Of a DNA stretch of 64,000 bases, positions 7,912-15,366 are shown piece by piece. The notes beneath the pieces are model-generated. The model was not told where the DNA came from, did not search any database, and saw only the letters and a list, made by a program, of their open reading frames with translations. The stretch comes from Amaricoccus sp047275745 (GTDB taxonomy: Bacteria > Pseudomonadota > Alphaproteobacteria > Rhodobacterales > Rhodobacteraceae). The position numbers and the translations under genes are program-made. The DNA is taken from the NCBI RefSeq assembly GCF_047275745.1, contig NZ_JBKQWU010000002.1, positions 186,001 through 250,000 of the forward strand, in the 5' to 3' direction. Within the stretch, counting starts at the first letter, position 1. Each line of letters starts with the position of its first letter.

Positions 7912-8239
7912 GGCCCGCGAGGCTCCCGATACCGAGGCATTGCCGGAGCCGCCGTCGCTGCGTCGGTTGAGGCGGCTCGTGACCACGCTGACGGTCACGC
8001 TGATCGTGGGGGTGATAACGGTCGTTGTGCTCCTTGTCATCCGCCTCGCGCGGATCGAGCCGCCGCCCGACCTGCCCGCCACCGTCGCCCTGCCGTCCGG
8101 TGAGGAGGCGACGGCGATGACGCTCGGCGAGGGCTGGGTCGCCGTCGTCACGGTGGATGCCGAGCGGCGCGAGCGCATCCGGGTGATCGACGCCGAGACG
8201 GGGGCGGACCGGGGCGTGACGGAGATCGCGCCACGTTGA
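7910..8239 (+). CDS. DUF6476-type small membrane protein
   Basis: 109 residues. A charged N-terminus (SLRRLRRL) leads into one membrane helix (LVTTLTVTLIVGVITVVVLLVIRLA, residues 23-47). A periplasmic tail of about 60 residues follows, with PATVALPSGEEATAMTLGEGW. I recognise it as the small protein commonly found next to rluD in Rhodobacterales (DUF6476), with no known function. A strong ribosome site (GGAGG, 7 bases before the ATG) fixes the start. The start codon shares two bases with that of rluD on the other strand. The stop is followed by an array of 14-bp repeats. Confidence 0.72.
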   Translation: MAREAPDTEALPEPPSLRRLRRLVTTLTVTLIVGVITVVVLLVIRLARIEPPPDLPATVALPSGEEATAMTLGEGWVAVVTVDAERRERIRVIDAETGADRGVTEIAPR

Positions 8240-8284
8240 CCGCGCCACGTTGACCACCCCCGCGCTGATCACCCCGCGCTGATC
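8227..8284. repeat. 14-bp tandem array over and after the DUF6476 stop codon
   Basis: CGCGCCACGTTGAC is perfectly duplicated at 8227-8240 and 8241-8254. After 2 bases a related 14-mer (CCCCCGCGCTGATC, 8257-8270; ACCCCGCGCTGATC, 8271-8284) is repeated. Each unit contains TGA, at 8237 (the real stop), 8251, 8266 and 8280, so all three forward frames are closed within 45 bases. Confidence 0.9.
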
Positions 8285-8396
8285 CCGCGCGTTGCCCCCT
8301 CGGCCCGCGAGGTCACCGCCAGGGCGCCACGCGCGGCTTCCGCATCTCCCGCCGGTCTGGCAAAATGGCGCGCATTGCGAATCTCAGAAAGAGCCG

Positions 8397-10442
8397 ATGT
8401 CGCTTCCCCCCGGTTTCATCGATGAACTGCGTGATCGCGTGTCGCTGGCGGCCGTCGTCGGGCGCAAGGTCAGCTGGGACCGGAAGTCGAACGCGGCGCG
8501 CGGCGACTACTGGTCGCCCTGCCCCTTCCATCAGGAGAAATCCGCGTCGTTCCATGTCGACGATGCGAAAGGGTACTACTACTGCTTCGGCTGCCACGCG
8601 AAGGGCGATGCCATCACCTTCCTGCGCGAGACCGAGAACCTCGGCTTCATGGAAGCGGTCGAGCATCTCGCCGGGATCGCCGGCATGCCCATGCCCGCCC
8701 GCGACCCCGGCGCCGCCGTCCGCGCCGAGAAACGCGACGCGCTCGTCGAGGCGATGGAAGCGGCGGTCCAGTTCTACCGCATGAACCTCAATGGCGCGCG
8801 CGCGATCGAGGCGCGGAGCTATCTCGAACGCCGGGGGCTCACGGCCGAGACGCAGGCGCGGTTCGAGATCGGCTACGCCCCCGACAGCCGGACGGCGCTG
8901 ATCGAACATCTGACGGGCAAGGGCTTCGCGCGGGAGAAACTCGTCGAGGCGGGCCTCGCCGGCCTGCCCCGCGACGGCGGCGGCGCGCCCTACGACCGGT
9001 TCCGCGGCCGGATCATCTTCCCGATCCGCGACGCGCAGGGCCGCGCCATCGCCTTCGGCGCCCGCGCGCTCTCGCCAGGACAGGAACCGAAATACCTGAA
9101 CTCCCCCGAAACCCCGCTCTTCGACAAGGGCCGGAGCCTCTACAACATCGCCCCGGCCCGGGCGGCCGCGCGCGAGGCGGGAACGATCCTCGTGGTCGAG
9201 GGCTACATGGACGCGATCGCGCTCGCGCAGGCGGGTTTCGCCAATGCCGTGGCACCGCTCGGCACCGCGATCACCGAGGCGCAGCTCCAGATCTTCTGGC
9301 GCATGGCGCCGGAGCCTCTCGTCATGCTCGACGGCGACGCGGCGGGCCTGCGCGCGGGCCAGCGGCTCATCGACCTCGCCCTGCCGCTCCTCGGCGCCGG
9401 GCGCTCGCTCCGCTTCGTCATCCTTCCCGCGGGGCAGGACCCGGACGATGTGCTGCGCGACGGCGGCGCACGTGCGATGGCGGCGCTGATCGAGACCTCG
9501 CGGCCGCTTCTCGACCTGCTCTGGACGCGGGAGACCGAGGGCGCGGTGCTCGACAGCCCCGAACGCCGCGCCGCGCTCGACTCGCGCCTGCGCGCGCATC
9601 TCGACAGGATAGCCGATCCGGGCCTGCGCGCGCATTACGAGGCCGAGATCCGCGAGCGCCGGGCCGAGCTCTTCGCGCGCAGGCGTGGCGAAACCGCGCC
9701 GCGCCGCCGGGGCGCCCGCCGCGACGTCCCGCCCCGGAACGGCGCGGCGCCGGCGGGCGGGCCGGTTGCGAGCACGCGCGCCTCGCTGCTCGCGCAAGGG
9801 ATCGCTTCCAGGGGAGGTCCCGGGGGAGGTCAGGGGAGTGCCCAGGGGCTCGCTCAGGGCGAGGGCACGATCGCCGAGGCGCGGGTGCGCGAAACCGCGA
9901 TTCTCCTCGGCTGCCTCAACCACCCGGAGATCGCGCTCGCGCATGAGGAACGGCTCGGCCTCGCCGAGTTCCACTGCGCCGATCTCGCGGAGATTCGCGA
10001 CGCCCTCTTGTCCGCGCTCCTCACGCTCCTAAATGGCGCATCAGGCACTGACTCGGTGGCGGCTCTGGTGTCCCGGCGGCTTGGGCGCGACGTATTGTCC
10101 GACCTCGATTGTCTTGGACAGGTCCGGGCGAACCCGTATCTGCGCGCGGGCGCCGATCCGGAAAAGGCCGCCCTCGCGATAGAGGAAGAACTGACCCGAC
10201 AGGCGGCGCTGGCCGGCTGGCGGGTTGAAACCCGTGAGGCGGCGGCGGGACTGAGCCGCGAAACGGTGGACTGGATCGGCCCGAGACTGCGGCGGGCCGC
10301 CGAGGCCGCGCATGAGGCGGGCATGAAGCCGCTCGCCGGCGACCAGACGGATCTGGGCCTCGAGCGCGAGGAATTCGCCTCGACGCTCGCGAGCGTCGAG
10401 GCGCAGCAAAGGGCGCACAGGAATCGGAAACGAAAATCCTGA
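8397..10442 (+). CDS. dnaG: DNA primase
   Basis: 681 residues; makes RNA primers at the replication fork. The N-terminal zinc ribbon has Cys42, His45, Cys63 and Cys66 (CPFHQEKSASF and YYCFGCHAKGD). The central TOPRIM/polymerase core has VVEGYMDAIALAQAGF and VMLDGDAAGLRAGQRL. The C-terminal helicase-interaction domain follows a low-complexity linker rich in Gly, Gln and Arg (about residues 435-485; GGPGGGQGSAQGLAQGEG). The ATG at 8397 has AAAGAG upstream and matches the family N-terminus (MSLPPGFIDELRDR). It is followed by rpoD, a classic macromolecular-synthesis pairing, here without rpsU. Confidence 0.96.
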   Translation: MSLPPGFIDELRDRVSLAAVVGRKVSWDRKSNAARGDYWSPCPFHQEKSASFHVDDAKGYYYCFGCHAKGDAITFLRETENLGFMEAVEHLAGIAGMPMPARDPGAAVRAEKRDALVEAMEAAVQFYRMNLNGARAIEARSYLERRGLTAETQARFEIGYAPDSRTALIEHLTGKGFAREKLVEAGLAGLPRDGGGAPYDRFRGRIIFPIRDAQGRAIAFGARALSPGQEPKYLNSPETPLFDKGRSLYNIAPARAAAREAGTILVVEGYMDAIALAQAGFANAVAPLGTAITEAQLQIFWRMAPEPLVMLDGDAAGLRAGQRLIDLALPLLGAGRSLRFVILPAGQDPDDVLRDGGARAMAALIETSRPLLDLLWTRETEGAVLDSPERRAALDSRLRAHLDRIADPGLRAHYEAEIRERRAELFARRRGETAPRRRGARRDVPPRNGAAPAGGPVASTRASLLAQGIASRGGPGGGQGSAQGLAQGEGTIAEARVRETAILLGCLNHPEIALAHEERLGLAEFHCADLAEIRDALLSALLTLLNGASGTDSVAALVSRRLGRDVLSDLDCLGQVRANPYLRAGADPEKAALAIEEELTRQAALAGWRVETREAAAGLSRETVDWIGPRLRRAAEAAHEAGMKPLAGDQTDLGLEREEFASTLASVEAQQRAHRNRKRKS

Positions 10443-10463
10443 GCATTTGAGGCGGATCGTCGC

Positions 10464-10527
10464 GAATCATTGCGAATCACCGATTCGTGCGAGACAAACC
10501 GAGGCTTCTTCCAACCGGGCGTGACTC
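10464..10527. promoter_or_regulatory. Cluster of four GANTC sites upstream of rpoD
   Basis: GANTC, the target of the alphaproteobacterial cell-cycle methyltransferase CcrM, occurs at 10464-10468, 10474-10478, 10482-10486 and 10523-10527. The first two are in a 10-bp-spaced direct repeat (GCGAATCA). The second and third form an inverted repeat, CGAATC-ACC-GATTCG (10473-10487). The cluster lies between the dnaG stop and the rpoD ribosome site, where rpoD promoter control would be expected. No clear -35/-10 pair was recognised. Confidence 0.55.
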
Positions 10528-10553
10528 CCGGTGCGCAAGGCATGGAGTTAGAA

Positions 10554-12665
10554 ATGGCGAAAGACATGGAGCCGCGGAAGCCCGAGGACGGCCAGGACAA
10601 CTCCGGCCCGATGCTGGACATGAGCCAGGCCGCGGTCAAGAAGATGATCGCCACCGCCAAGGCGCGCGGCTACATTACCTATGACGAACTGAACGAGGTC
10701 CTGCCACAGGACCAAGTCTCCTCGGAACAGATCGAGGATGTGATGGCGATGCTCAACGAGATGGGCATCAACGTCACCGAATCGGACGACAACGACGACG
10801 ACGATGACGGCGACGAACCCGCCGAGCCCGCGGATTCCGACGGCGGTTCGCGCGAACTCGCGGTCACCTCGGCGGGCGGCGAGTCGCTCGACCGCACGGA
10901 TGACCCGGTGCGGATGTATCTGCGCGAGATGGGCTCGGTCGAACTGCTGTCGCGCGAGGGCGAGATCGCGATCGCCAAACGCATCGAGGCGGGGCGCAAC
11001 ACGATGATCCTCGGGCTTTGCGAAAGCCCGCTGACGTTCCAGGCCATCACCATCTGGCGCGACGAGCTGCTCGACGAGGCGATCATGCTCCGCGACGTGA
11101 TCGATCTCGAAACCACCTTCGGCGCCTCGATGGAGACCGACGAGGTCGACAGCGTGCTCTCGGCCCTGAAGGGGACGGCCGGGGATGGCTCCGACACGGT
11201 CCGCCCGGCGGCGCCCCGCGCTCCAATGGGCGCGCCGATGAACGCCGCCATGAGTTCCGGCGTGAATCCCGCCTCGGGGCCCGCTCCCGCACAGGCCACC
11301 GCCGCGCCGGTCGCCCGCGACGATGACGAGATCGAAGAGGACGAGGACGGCGGCTCCGCCCAGCCGGACGAGGAGGAAGAGGAGGATCAGGGCAACCTGT
11401 CGCTCGCCGCGATGGAAGCGGCGCTGAAGCCGCAGGTGCTCGAGACCCTCGACCGGATCGCCAGCGACTACGCCCGCCTCGCCGAGATGCAGGACAACCG
11501 CATTTCCGCGACGCTGAACCTCGACGAGACCTTCTCCTCGGGTCAGGAGCGCGAGTACCAGCGGCTGCGCGGCGAGATCGTCGAGCTCGTGAACTCGCTG
11601 CATCTCCACAACAACCGCATCGAGGCGCTGGTCGACCAGATCTACGGCATCAACCGCAAGATCATGTCGCTCGACGGCTCCATGGTGAAGCTCGCCGATC
11701 AGGCGCGCATCAACCGCCAGGAGTTCATCGACGAATATCGCGGCACCGAGCTCGAGCCCGGCTGGCTCGACCGCGTCGGCGCGCTTTCGACCCGCGGCTG
11801 GGACCAGCTCGCGACCCGCTATCGCGACAAGGCCGAGGAGATCCGCTTCGAGATGGCCGAGGTCGGCCAGTATGTCGGCGTCGACATCTCCGAGTTCCGC
11901 CGCATCGTCTCCCAGGTCCAGAAGGGCGAGAAGGAGGCGCGGCAGGCGAAGAAGGAGATGGTCGAGGCGAACCTCCGCCTCGTGATCTCGATCGCGAAGA
12001 AATACACGAACCGGGGCCTGCAGTTCCTAGACCTGATCCAGGAAGGCAACATCGGCCTGATGAAGGCGGTGGACAAGTTCGAGTACCGCCGGGGCTACAA
12101 GTTCTCGACCTATGCGACCTGGTGGATCCGGCAGGCGATCACCCGCTCGATCGCCGATCAGGCGCGCACGATCCGCATCCCGGTCCACATGATCGAGACG
12201 ATCAACAAGCTGGTCCGGACGGGCCGCCAGATGCTGCACGAGATCGGCCGCGAGCCGACGCCGGAGGAACTGGCCGAGAAGCTGCAGATGCCGCTCGAAA
12301 AGGTCCGCAAGGTGATGAAGATCGCCAAGGAGCCGATCAGCCTTGAGACGCCGATCGGCGACGAGGAGGATTCGCAGCTCGGCGATTTCATCGAGGACAA
12401 GAACGCGATCCTGCCCTTGGACAGCGCGATCCAGGGCAACCTGAAGGAGACGACGACGCGCGTGCTGGCCTCGCTCACGCCACGCGAGGAACGCGTGCTC
12501 CGGATGCGCTTCGGGATCGGCATGAACACCGACCACACGCTCGAAGAGGTCGGCCAGCAGTTCTCCGTCACCCGCGAACGCATTCGCCAGATCGAGGCCA
12601 AGGCGCTCCGCAAGCTGAAGCACCCGAGCCGGTCACGCCGGCTCAGGAGCTTTCTGGATCAGTGA
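10554..12665 (+). CDS. rpoD: RNA polymerase primary sigma factor (sigma-70)
   Basis: 703 residues from the ATG at 10554, chosen because GGAG sits 6 bases upstream. Domains in order: region 1.1 (MLDMSQAAVKKMIATAKARG onward), an acidic stretch (DDNDDDDDGDEP, about residues 80-92), region 1.2 (RTDDPVRMYLREMGSVELL), a long non-conserved insert typical of proteobacterial RpoD, region 2 (KKYTNRGLQFLDLIQEGNIG and FSTYATWWIRQAI), region 3, and region 4.2 (VGQQFSVTRERIRQIEAKAL). It recognises the bulk of promoters. It lies 111 bases after dnaG; the gap carries a dense cluster of GANTC sites. A likely terminator follows within the next gene. Confidence 0.97.
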   Translation: MAKDMEPRKPEDGQDNSGPMLDMSQAAVKKMIATAKARGYITYDELNEVLPQDQVSSEQIEDVMAMLNEMGINVTESDDNDDDDDGDEPAEPADSDGGSRELAVTSAGGESLDRTDDPVRMYLREMGSVELLSREGEIAIAKRIEAGRNTMILGLCESPLTFQAITIWRDELLDEAIMLRDVIDLETTFGASMETDEVDSVLSALKGTAGDGSDTVRPAAPRAPMGAPMNAAMSSGVNPASGPAPAQATAAPVARDDDEIEEDEDGGSAQPDEEEEEDQGNLSLAAMEAALKPQVLETLDRIASDYARLAEMQDNRISATLNLDETFSSGQEREYQRLRGEIVELVNSLHLHNNRIEALVDQIYGINRKIMSLDGSMVKLADQARINRQEFIDEYRGTELEPGWLDRVGALSTRGWDQLATRYRDKAEEIRFEMAEVGQYVGVDISEFRRIVSQVQKGEKEARQAKKEMVEANLRLVISIAKKYTNRGLQFLDLIQEGNIGLMKAVDKFEYRRGYKFSTYATWWIRQAITRSIADQARTIRIPVHMIETINKLVRTGRQMLHEIGREPTPEELAEKLQMPLEKVRKVMKIAKEPISLETPIGDEEDSQLGDFIEDKNAILPLDSAIQGNLKETTTRVLASLTPREERVLRMRFGIGMNTDHTLEEVGQQFSVTRERIRQIEAKALRKLKHPSRSRRLRSFLDQ

Positions 12666-12977
12666 CTACTCTCCAAGCTTGCCGATTTCAGTATCCACCT
12701 CGTCGATGAGACCGGCAAGCTTTTCTCTAATTTTCTTCAAGTTAGCCCTGGCTTCTTTGACCGACTTCATGGCAGTATAGGGGCCGGCAGGAGGCAAGTC
12801 CTCGCTTTTTGCCGCCACATCTTTAAATTTACTTCCATTCGAGATCTCAGCGATTCTGCCTCCATTGACGCCGAACCAAGCCGCGATGTCATGTTGGCGG
12901 TCGCCCCGTTCTAACATTCCCTTGACTACAGCCGCATCGTGTTCGTCCAGCTTGATGCCACTGGATGGCGCTTTCAT
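12666..12977 (-). CDS. Small HTH-like protein of an acquired islet
   Basis: 103 residues. The N-terminal half resembles a helix-turn-helix (ERGDRQHDIAAWFGVNGGRI, about residues 23-42) of a type I associate with small regulatory or phage-related proteins in Rhizobiales. The C-terminal half is a Lys/Glu-rich probable coiled coil (KSVKEARANLKKIREKLAGL). It overlaps the upstream methyltransferase gene by 4 bases (ATGA), so the two are co-translated. Its codons use more A and T than the neighbours. The last codons coincide with the inverted repeat that probably terminates rpoD. Not assigned to a characterised protein; a regulator of, or partner to, the methyltransferase is only a guess. Confidence 0.6.
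   Translation of the reverse strand: MKAPSSGIKLDEHDAAVVKGMLERGDRQHDIAAWFGVNGGRIAEISNGSKFKDVAAKSEDLPPAGPYTAMKSVKEARANLKKIREKLAGLIDEVDTEIGKLGE
12675..12736 (+). terminator. Probable rpoD terminator inside the convergent gene
   Basis: A perfect 10-bp inverted repeat (AAGCTTGCCG at 12675-12684, CGGCAAGCTT at 12713-12722) is separated by 28 bases and followed by the T-rich TTCTCTAATTTTCTTC on the plus strand. It starts 10 bases after the rpoD stop and lies within the last codons of the 103-residue gene on the other strand. The long loop makes it weaker than a classical terminator. Confidence 0.5.
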
Positions 12978-13603
12978 ATGGCAATCTCCATTTGAGACTC
13001 GTCCGAGACTCTCGCCTTATGTGGCTTTGTGTTAAGAAATCGAAGCTCAGTTGGACCCTCGAAACCCTTTTCCCAAACGAACCACGCGAAGTCCTTAGTG
13101 CCATTTCCCGGCTTCAATCCCGCCTGAATGACAGCACCGGGCGGCATGGAGGGCCGTGGCGAGATGGAGTAGATGCGCCTCAGGGGTGAATGTGGTAGCC
13201 AATCCCTCTTCGCCGAAAACCCCGCCATCCACACAAGCGGCAAGATCATCGCAATCTTACCTCCTTCTGGAGCGATCTGTATCGCCAATCTTACGAAATC
13301 TTCAGCCAATCCAAAAGGTGGATTTGAAACTATACTTTTAAAGAATGGAGTTTTTATTCCTAACAAAAAATCCATCTCAATTTCGCAATACGAACTTCTA
13401 CGAATTATATCCGACCCAACCGTTTGTTTGTTATAGTTCTGAGCACACCGCAAAATTCTGCCAAGTCCACAGGCCGGATCCCAGATCGGCCCCGCAATGT
13501 CCTCCACGTCAAAGAGGGCCATCGAGCATTCATACGGCTCGACGTACCAATCATGTTCATCGCGTTCCCATATATGAGCCGCTTTCCCCTTAGTGATCGC
13601 CAT
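12974..13603 (-). CDS. N6-adenine-type SAM-dependent DNA methyltransferase
   Basis: 209 residues from the ATG at 13603, which has GAGG about 6 bases upstream; an alternative ATG at 13648 adds 15 residues. SAM-binding motif I is DPACGLGRIL (residues 42-51; DPACGTG in most relatives). The catalytic motif IV is NPPF (residues 94-97), the adenine-N6 signature. The target-recognition part must be small, and there is no partner restriction gene. It looks like a stand-alone or phage-type modification enzyme, but an rRNA or protein target cannot be excluded. AT-richer than its surroundings and overlapping the small HTH gene by 4 bases, it is probably horizontally acquired. Confidence 0.7.
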   Translation of the reverse strand: MAITKGKAAHIWERDEHDWYVEPYECSMALFDVEDIAGPIWDPACGLGRILRCAQNYNKQTVGSDIIRRSSYCEIEMDFLLGIKTPFFKSIVSNPPFGLAEDFVRLAIQIAPEGGKIAMILPLVWMAGFSAKRDWLPHSPLRRIYSISPRPSMPPGAVIQAGLKPGNGTKDFAWFVWEKGFEGPTELRFLNTKPHKARVSDESQMEIAI

Positions 13604-13677
13604 GCCTGCCTCGATATCTAGTAGTGCCTCGACGGAAGTGTGCAGCATGATGATTCTTCTGACAAGGAGGGCTTAAG

Positions 13678-13923
13678 GTGCAGAGCCTTGCGCGTATCCT
13701 GTTCTCCAGCCAAGTGCGCGCCAGGTTCACCTATGTCATGGACCGTGTGAGCGACGATCGCGAGCCGGTTGTCACCACCCGAGCCAAGATTATGGCATCG
13801 CTAGATGACCGTGCGTCAATGGATGATACCACCTACCTGCAATCGGGCCCGCGCCCTTCGACGCCGCGCCTCTTGCCGCGTTCCCGAAACCCCGCTAATC
13901 CCAAACCGGTAGCGATGGAGTAG
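13678..13923 (+). pseudogene. Degenerate YefM/Phd-type antitoxin remnant
   Basis: A GTG at 13678 behind AAGGAGG opens a frame of 81 residues. Residues about 16-53 resemble YefM antitoxins: ARFTYVMDRVSDDREPVVTT, then AKIMASLDDRASMDD and TTYLQSG. In intact YefM there are five or six more residues between the TR and the MASL-like strand. Here they are missing, so the DNA-binding and strand region is damaged. After about residue 57 the frame reads through into unrelated Arg/Pro-rich sequence just ahead of sseA. No YoeB/RelE toxin gene follows. I call it a remnant of a toxin-antitoxin locus; a short functional product is less likely. Confidence 0.6.
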
Positions 13924-13928
13924 GGCCC

Positions 13929-14780
13929 ATGACCACGAGCGATCCGCGTCTTCTGGTCTCCACGGAATGGCTCGCGGCGCATCTTGGCGCTCCGGACATG
14001 CGCGTGCTGGATGCGAGCTGGCACATGCCCGCGACGGGGCGTGACGCCTATGCCGAGTTCCGCGAGCGCCACATCCCCGGCGCGCGGTTCTTCGATATCG
14101 ACGAGATTTCCGACGATCAGTCCGACCTGCCGCACATGGCGCCGCCGGTGGAGAAGTTCATCAGCCGGATGCGCGCGCTCGGCATCGGTGACGGGCACCG
14201 GATCGTCATCTACGACAGCGCGGGGCTCTTCAGCGCGGCGCGGGTCTGGTGGCTGTTCCGGCTCTTCGGCAAGACGGATGTCGCCGTGCTCGACGGCGGG
14301 CTGCCGAAATGGATCGCGGACGGGCATCCGGTCGAGGATGGGGCTCCGATCCTGCGCGACCGCCATTTCACCGCGCGGCGCCACGCGAGCCTCGTGCGCG
14401 ACGTGACCCAGGTCGCGGCCAGCGCCAAGCTCGGCGACGCGCAGATCGTCGATGCCCGCTCGCCCGCCCGCTTCCGGGGCGAGGAGCCGGAACCGCGGCC
14501 CGGGCTGCGCTCCGGCCATATTCCCGGCGCGAAGAACGTGCACTACTCGACCCTCCTGAACGAGGACGGCACGATGAAGGAGCCCGAGGAGCTCCGGCGA
14601 ATCTTCACCGAGGCCGGGGTCGATCTCACGAAGCCGGTGATCACCTCCTGCGGATCGGGCATCACCGCCGCGGTCCTGAGCCTCGCGCTGGAACAGATCG
14701 GCCATCGGCGGCATTCGCTCTATGACGGCTCCTGGACCGAATGGGGCTCCTACCCCGATCTCGCGGTCGAACAGGGTTAG
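13929..14780 (+). CDS. sseA: 3-mercaptopyruvate/thiosulfate sulfurtransferase
   Basis: 283 residues with two rhodanese domains: an inactive N-terminal one (residues about 10-145) and a catalytic C-terminal one. The active-site loop is CGSGITA with Cys241. The CG(S/T)G(V/I)T pattern favours 3-mercaptopyruvate over thiosulfate (whose loop is CRKGVT). It moves sulfane sulfur to cyanide or thiols in the cytoplasm. The GNAT gene follows after 3 bases and the aminotransferase soon after. A cysteine transamination to 3-mercaptopyruvate by that neighbour is conceivable, but this is inference. The ribosome site before the ATG is weak. Confidence 0.9.
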   Translation: MTTSDPRLLVSTEWLAAHLGAPDMRVLDASWHMPATGRDAYAEFRERHIPGARFFDIDEISDDQSDLPHMAPPVEKFISRMRALGIGDGHRIVIYDSAGLFSAARVWWLFRLFGKTDVAVLDGGLPKWIADGHPVEDGAPILRDRHFTARRHASLVRDVTQVAASAKLGDAQIVDARSPARFRGEEPEPRPGLRSGHIPGAKNVHYSTLLNEDGTMKEPEELRRIFTEAGVDLTKPVITSCGSGITAAVLSLALEQIGHRRHSLYDGSWTEWGSYPDLAVEQG

Positions 14781-14783
14781 GCC

Positions 14784-15329
14784 ATGAGCCTGAAGGCCGG
14801 AGATACGGTCGAGGTGACGATCACGCATCTCGAAATGGACAGGCGCCCGGCGCATCCGATCCCGCACATGCCCGCCGGCGCGCCGTCGATGCTGGTCGCG
14901 GCCGAACATCCGCCCGTCTGGTACTTCCTGCAGCTCTACGGCGCGGTTGGCGCCGATTACGAATGGACCGACCAGTATCAGCGGAGCGCGGAGGAGCTTT
15001 CGGGCTTCCTCGCCGATCCGAAGGTCAAGCTCTGCACGCTCATGCGCGGCGGCTGGCCGCACGGTTTCTTCGTCCTCGACGCGCGCGCCGAGGGGATCTG
15101 CGAGATCGCCTATTTCGGCATGGTCGCTGAGGCGATGGGCCAGGGGCTGGGCACGTTCCTGCTCTGCACCGCCGTGCACATGGCCTGGGACCAGCCGGGC
15201 ACGACCCGCGTCACCGTCAACACCAACACGCTCGATCATCCCCGGGCGTTGCCACTCTATCAGAAGGTCGGATTCCGGGCGGCGCGGCGCGAGGTCGTGA
15301 CCCGGACCCTGAACCGAGACCGTCAGTGA
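14784..15329 (+). CDS. GNAT-family N-acetyltransferase
   Basis: 181 residues. The acetyl-CoA-binding core is in the second half: GICEIAYFGMVAEAMGQGLG (motif A, here AMGQGLGTFLL) and then TNTLDHPRALPLYQKVGF, the motif B ending typical of GNAT enzymes. The N-terminal part contains aromatic segments (YFLQLYGAVGADYEWTDQYQ). The substrate cannot be assigned. It lies 3 bases after sseA and 37 bases before the aminotransferase, so probably one transcript. Closely similar genes sit in this position in other Rhodobacterales, as far as I recall. Confidence 0.85.
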   Translation: MSLKAGDTVEVTITHLEMDRRPAHPIPHMPAGAPSMLVAAEHPPVWYFLQLYGAVGADYEWTDQYQRSAEELSGFLADPKVKLCTLMRGGWPHGFFVLDARAEGICEIAYFGMVAEAMGQGLGTFLLCTAVHMAWDQPGTTRVTVNTNTLDHPRALPLYQKVGFRAARREVVTRTLNRDRQ

Positions 15330-15366
15330 TGAGCCCCGGCGGGTCCGCCAGGTAGGAGGAAAACCA

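Noticed and set aside
1011..8103. Very long antisense reading frames, for example about 1,240 codons at 4393-8103 (+) and about 550 codons at 1011-2672 (+)
   Set aside because: They oppose clearly identified genes, are rich in Arg, Gly, Ala, Pro and Asp, and have no domain or ribosome site. Such frames are expected in high-GC genomes where stop codons are rare on the non-coding strand.
12666..13603. Complete restriction-modification system
   Set aside because: Only a methyltransferase and a small HTH protein are visible; no endonuclease gene is adjacent.
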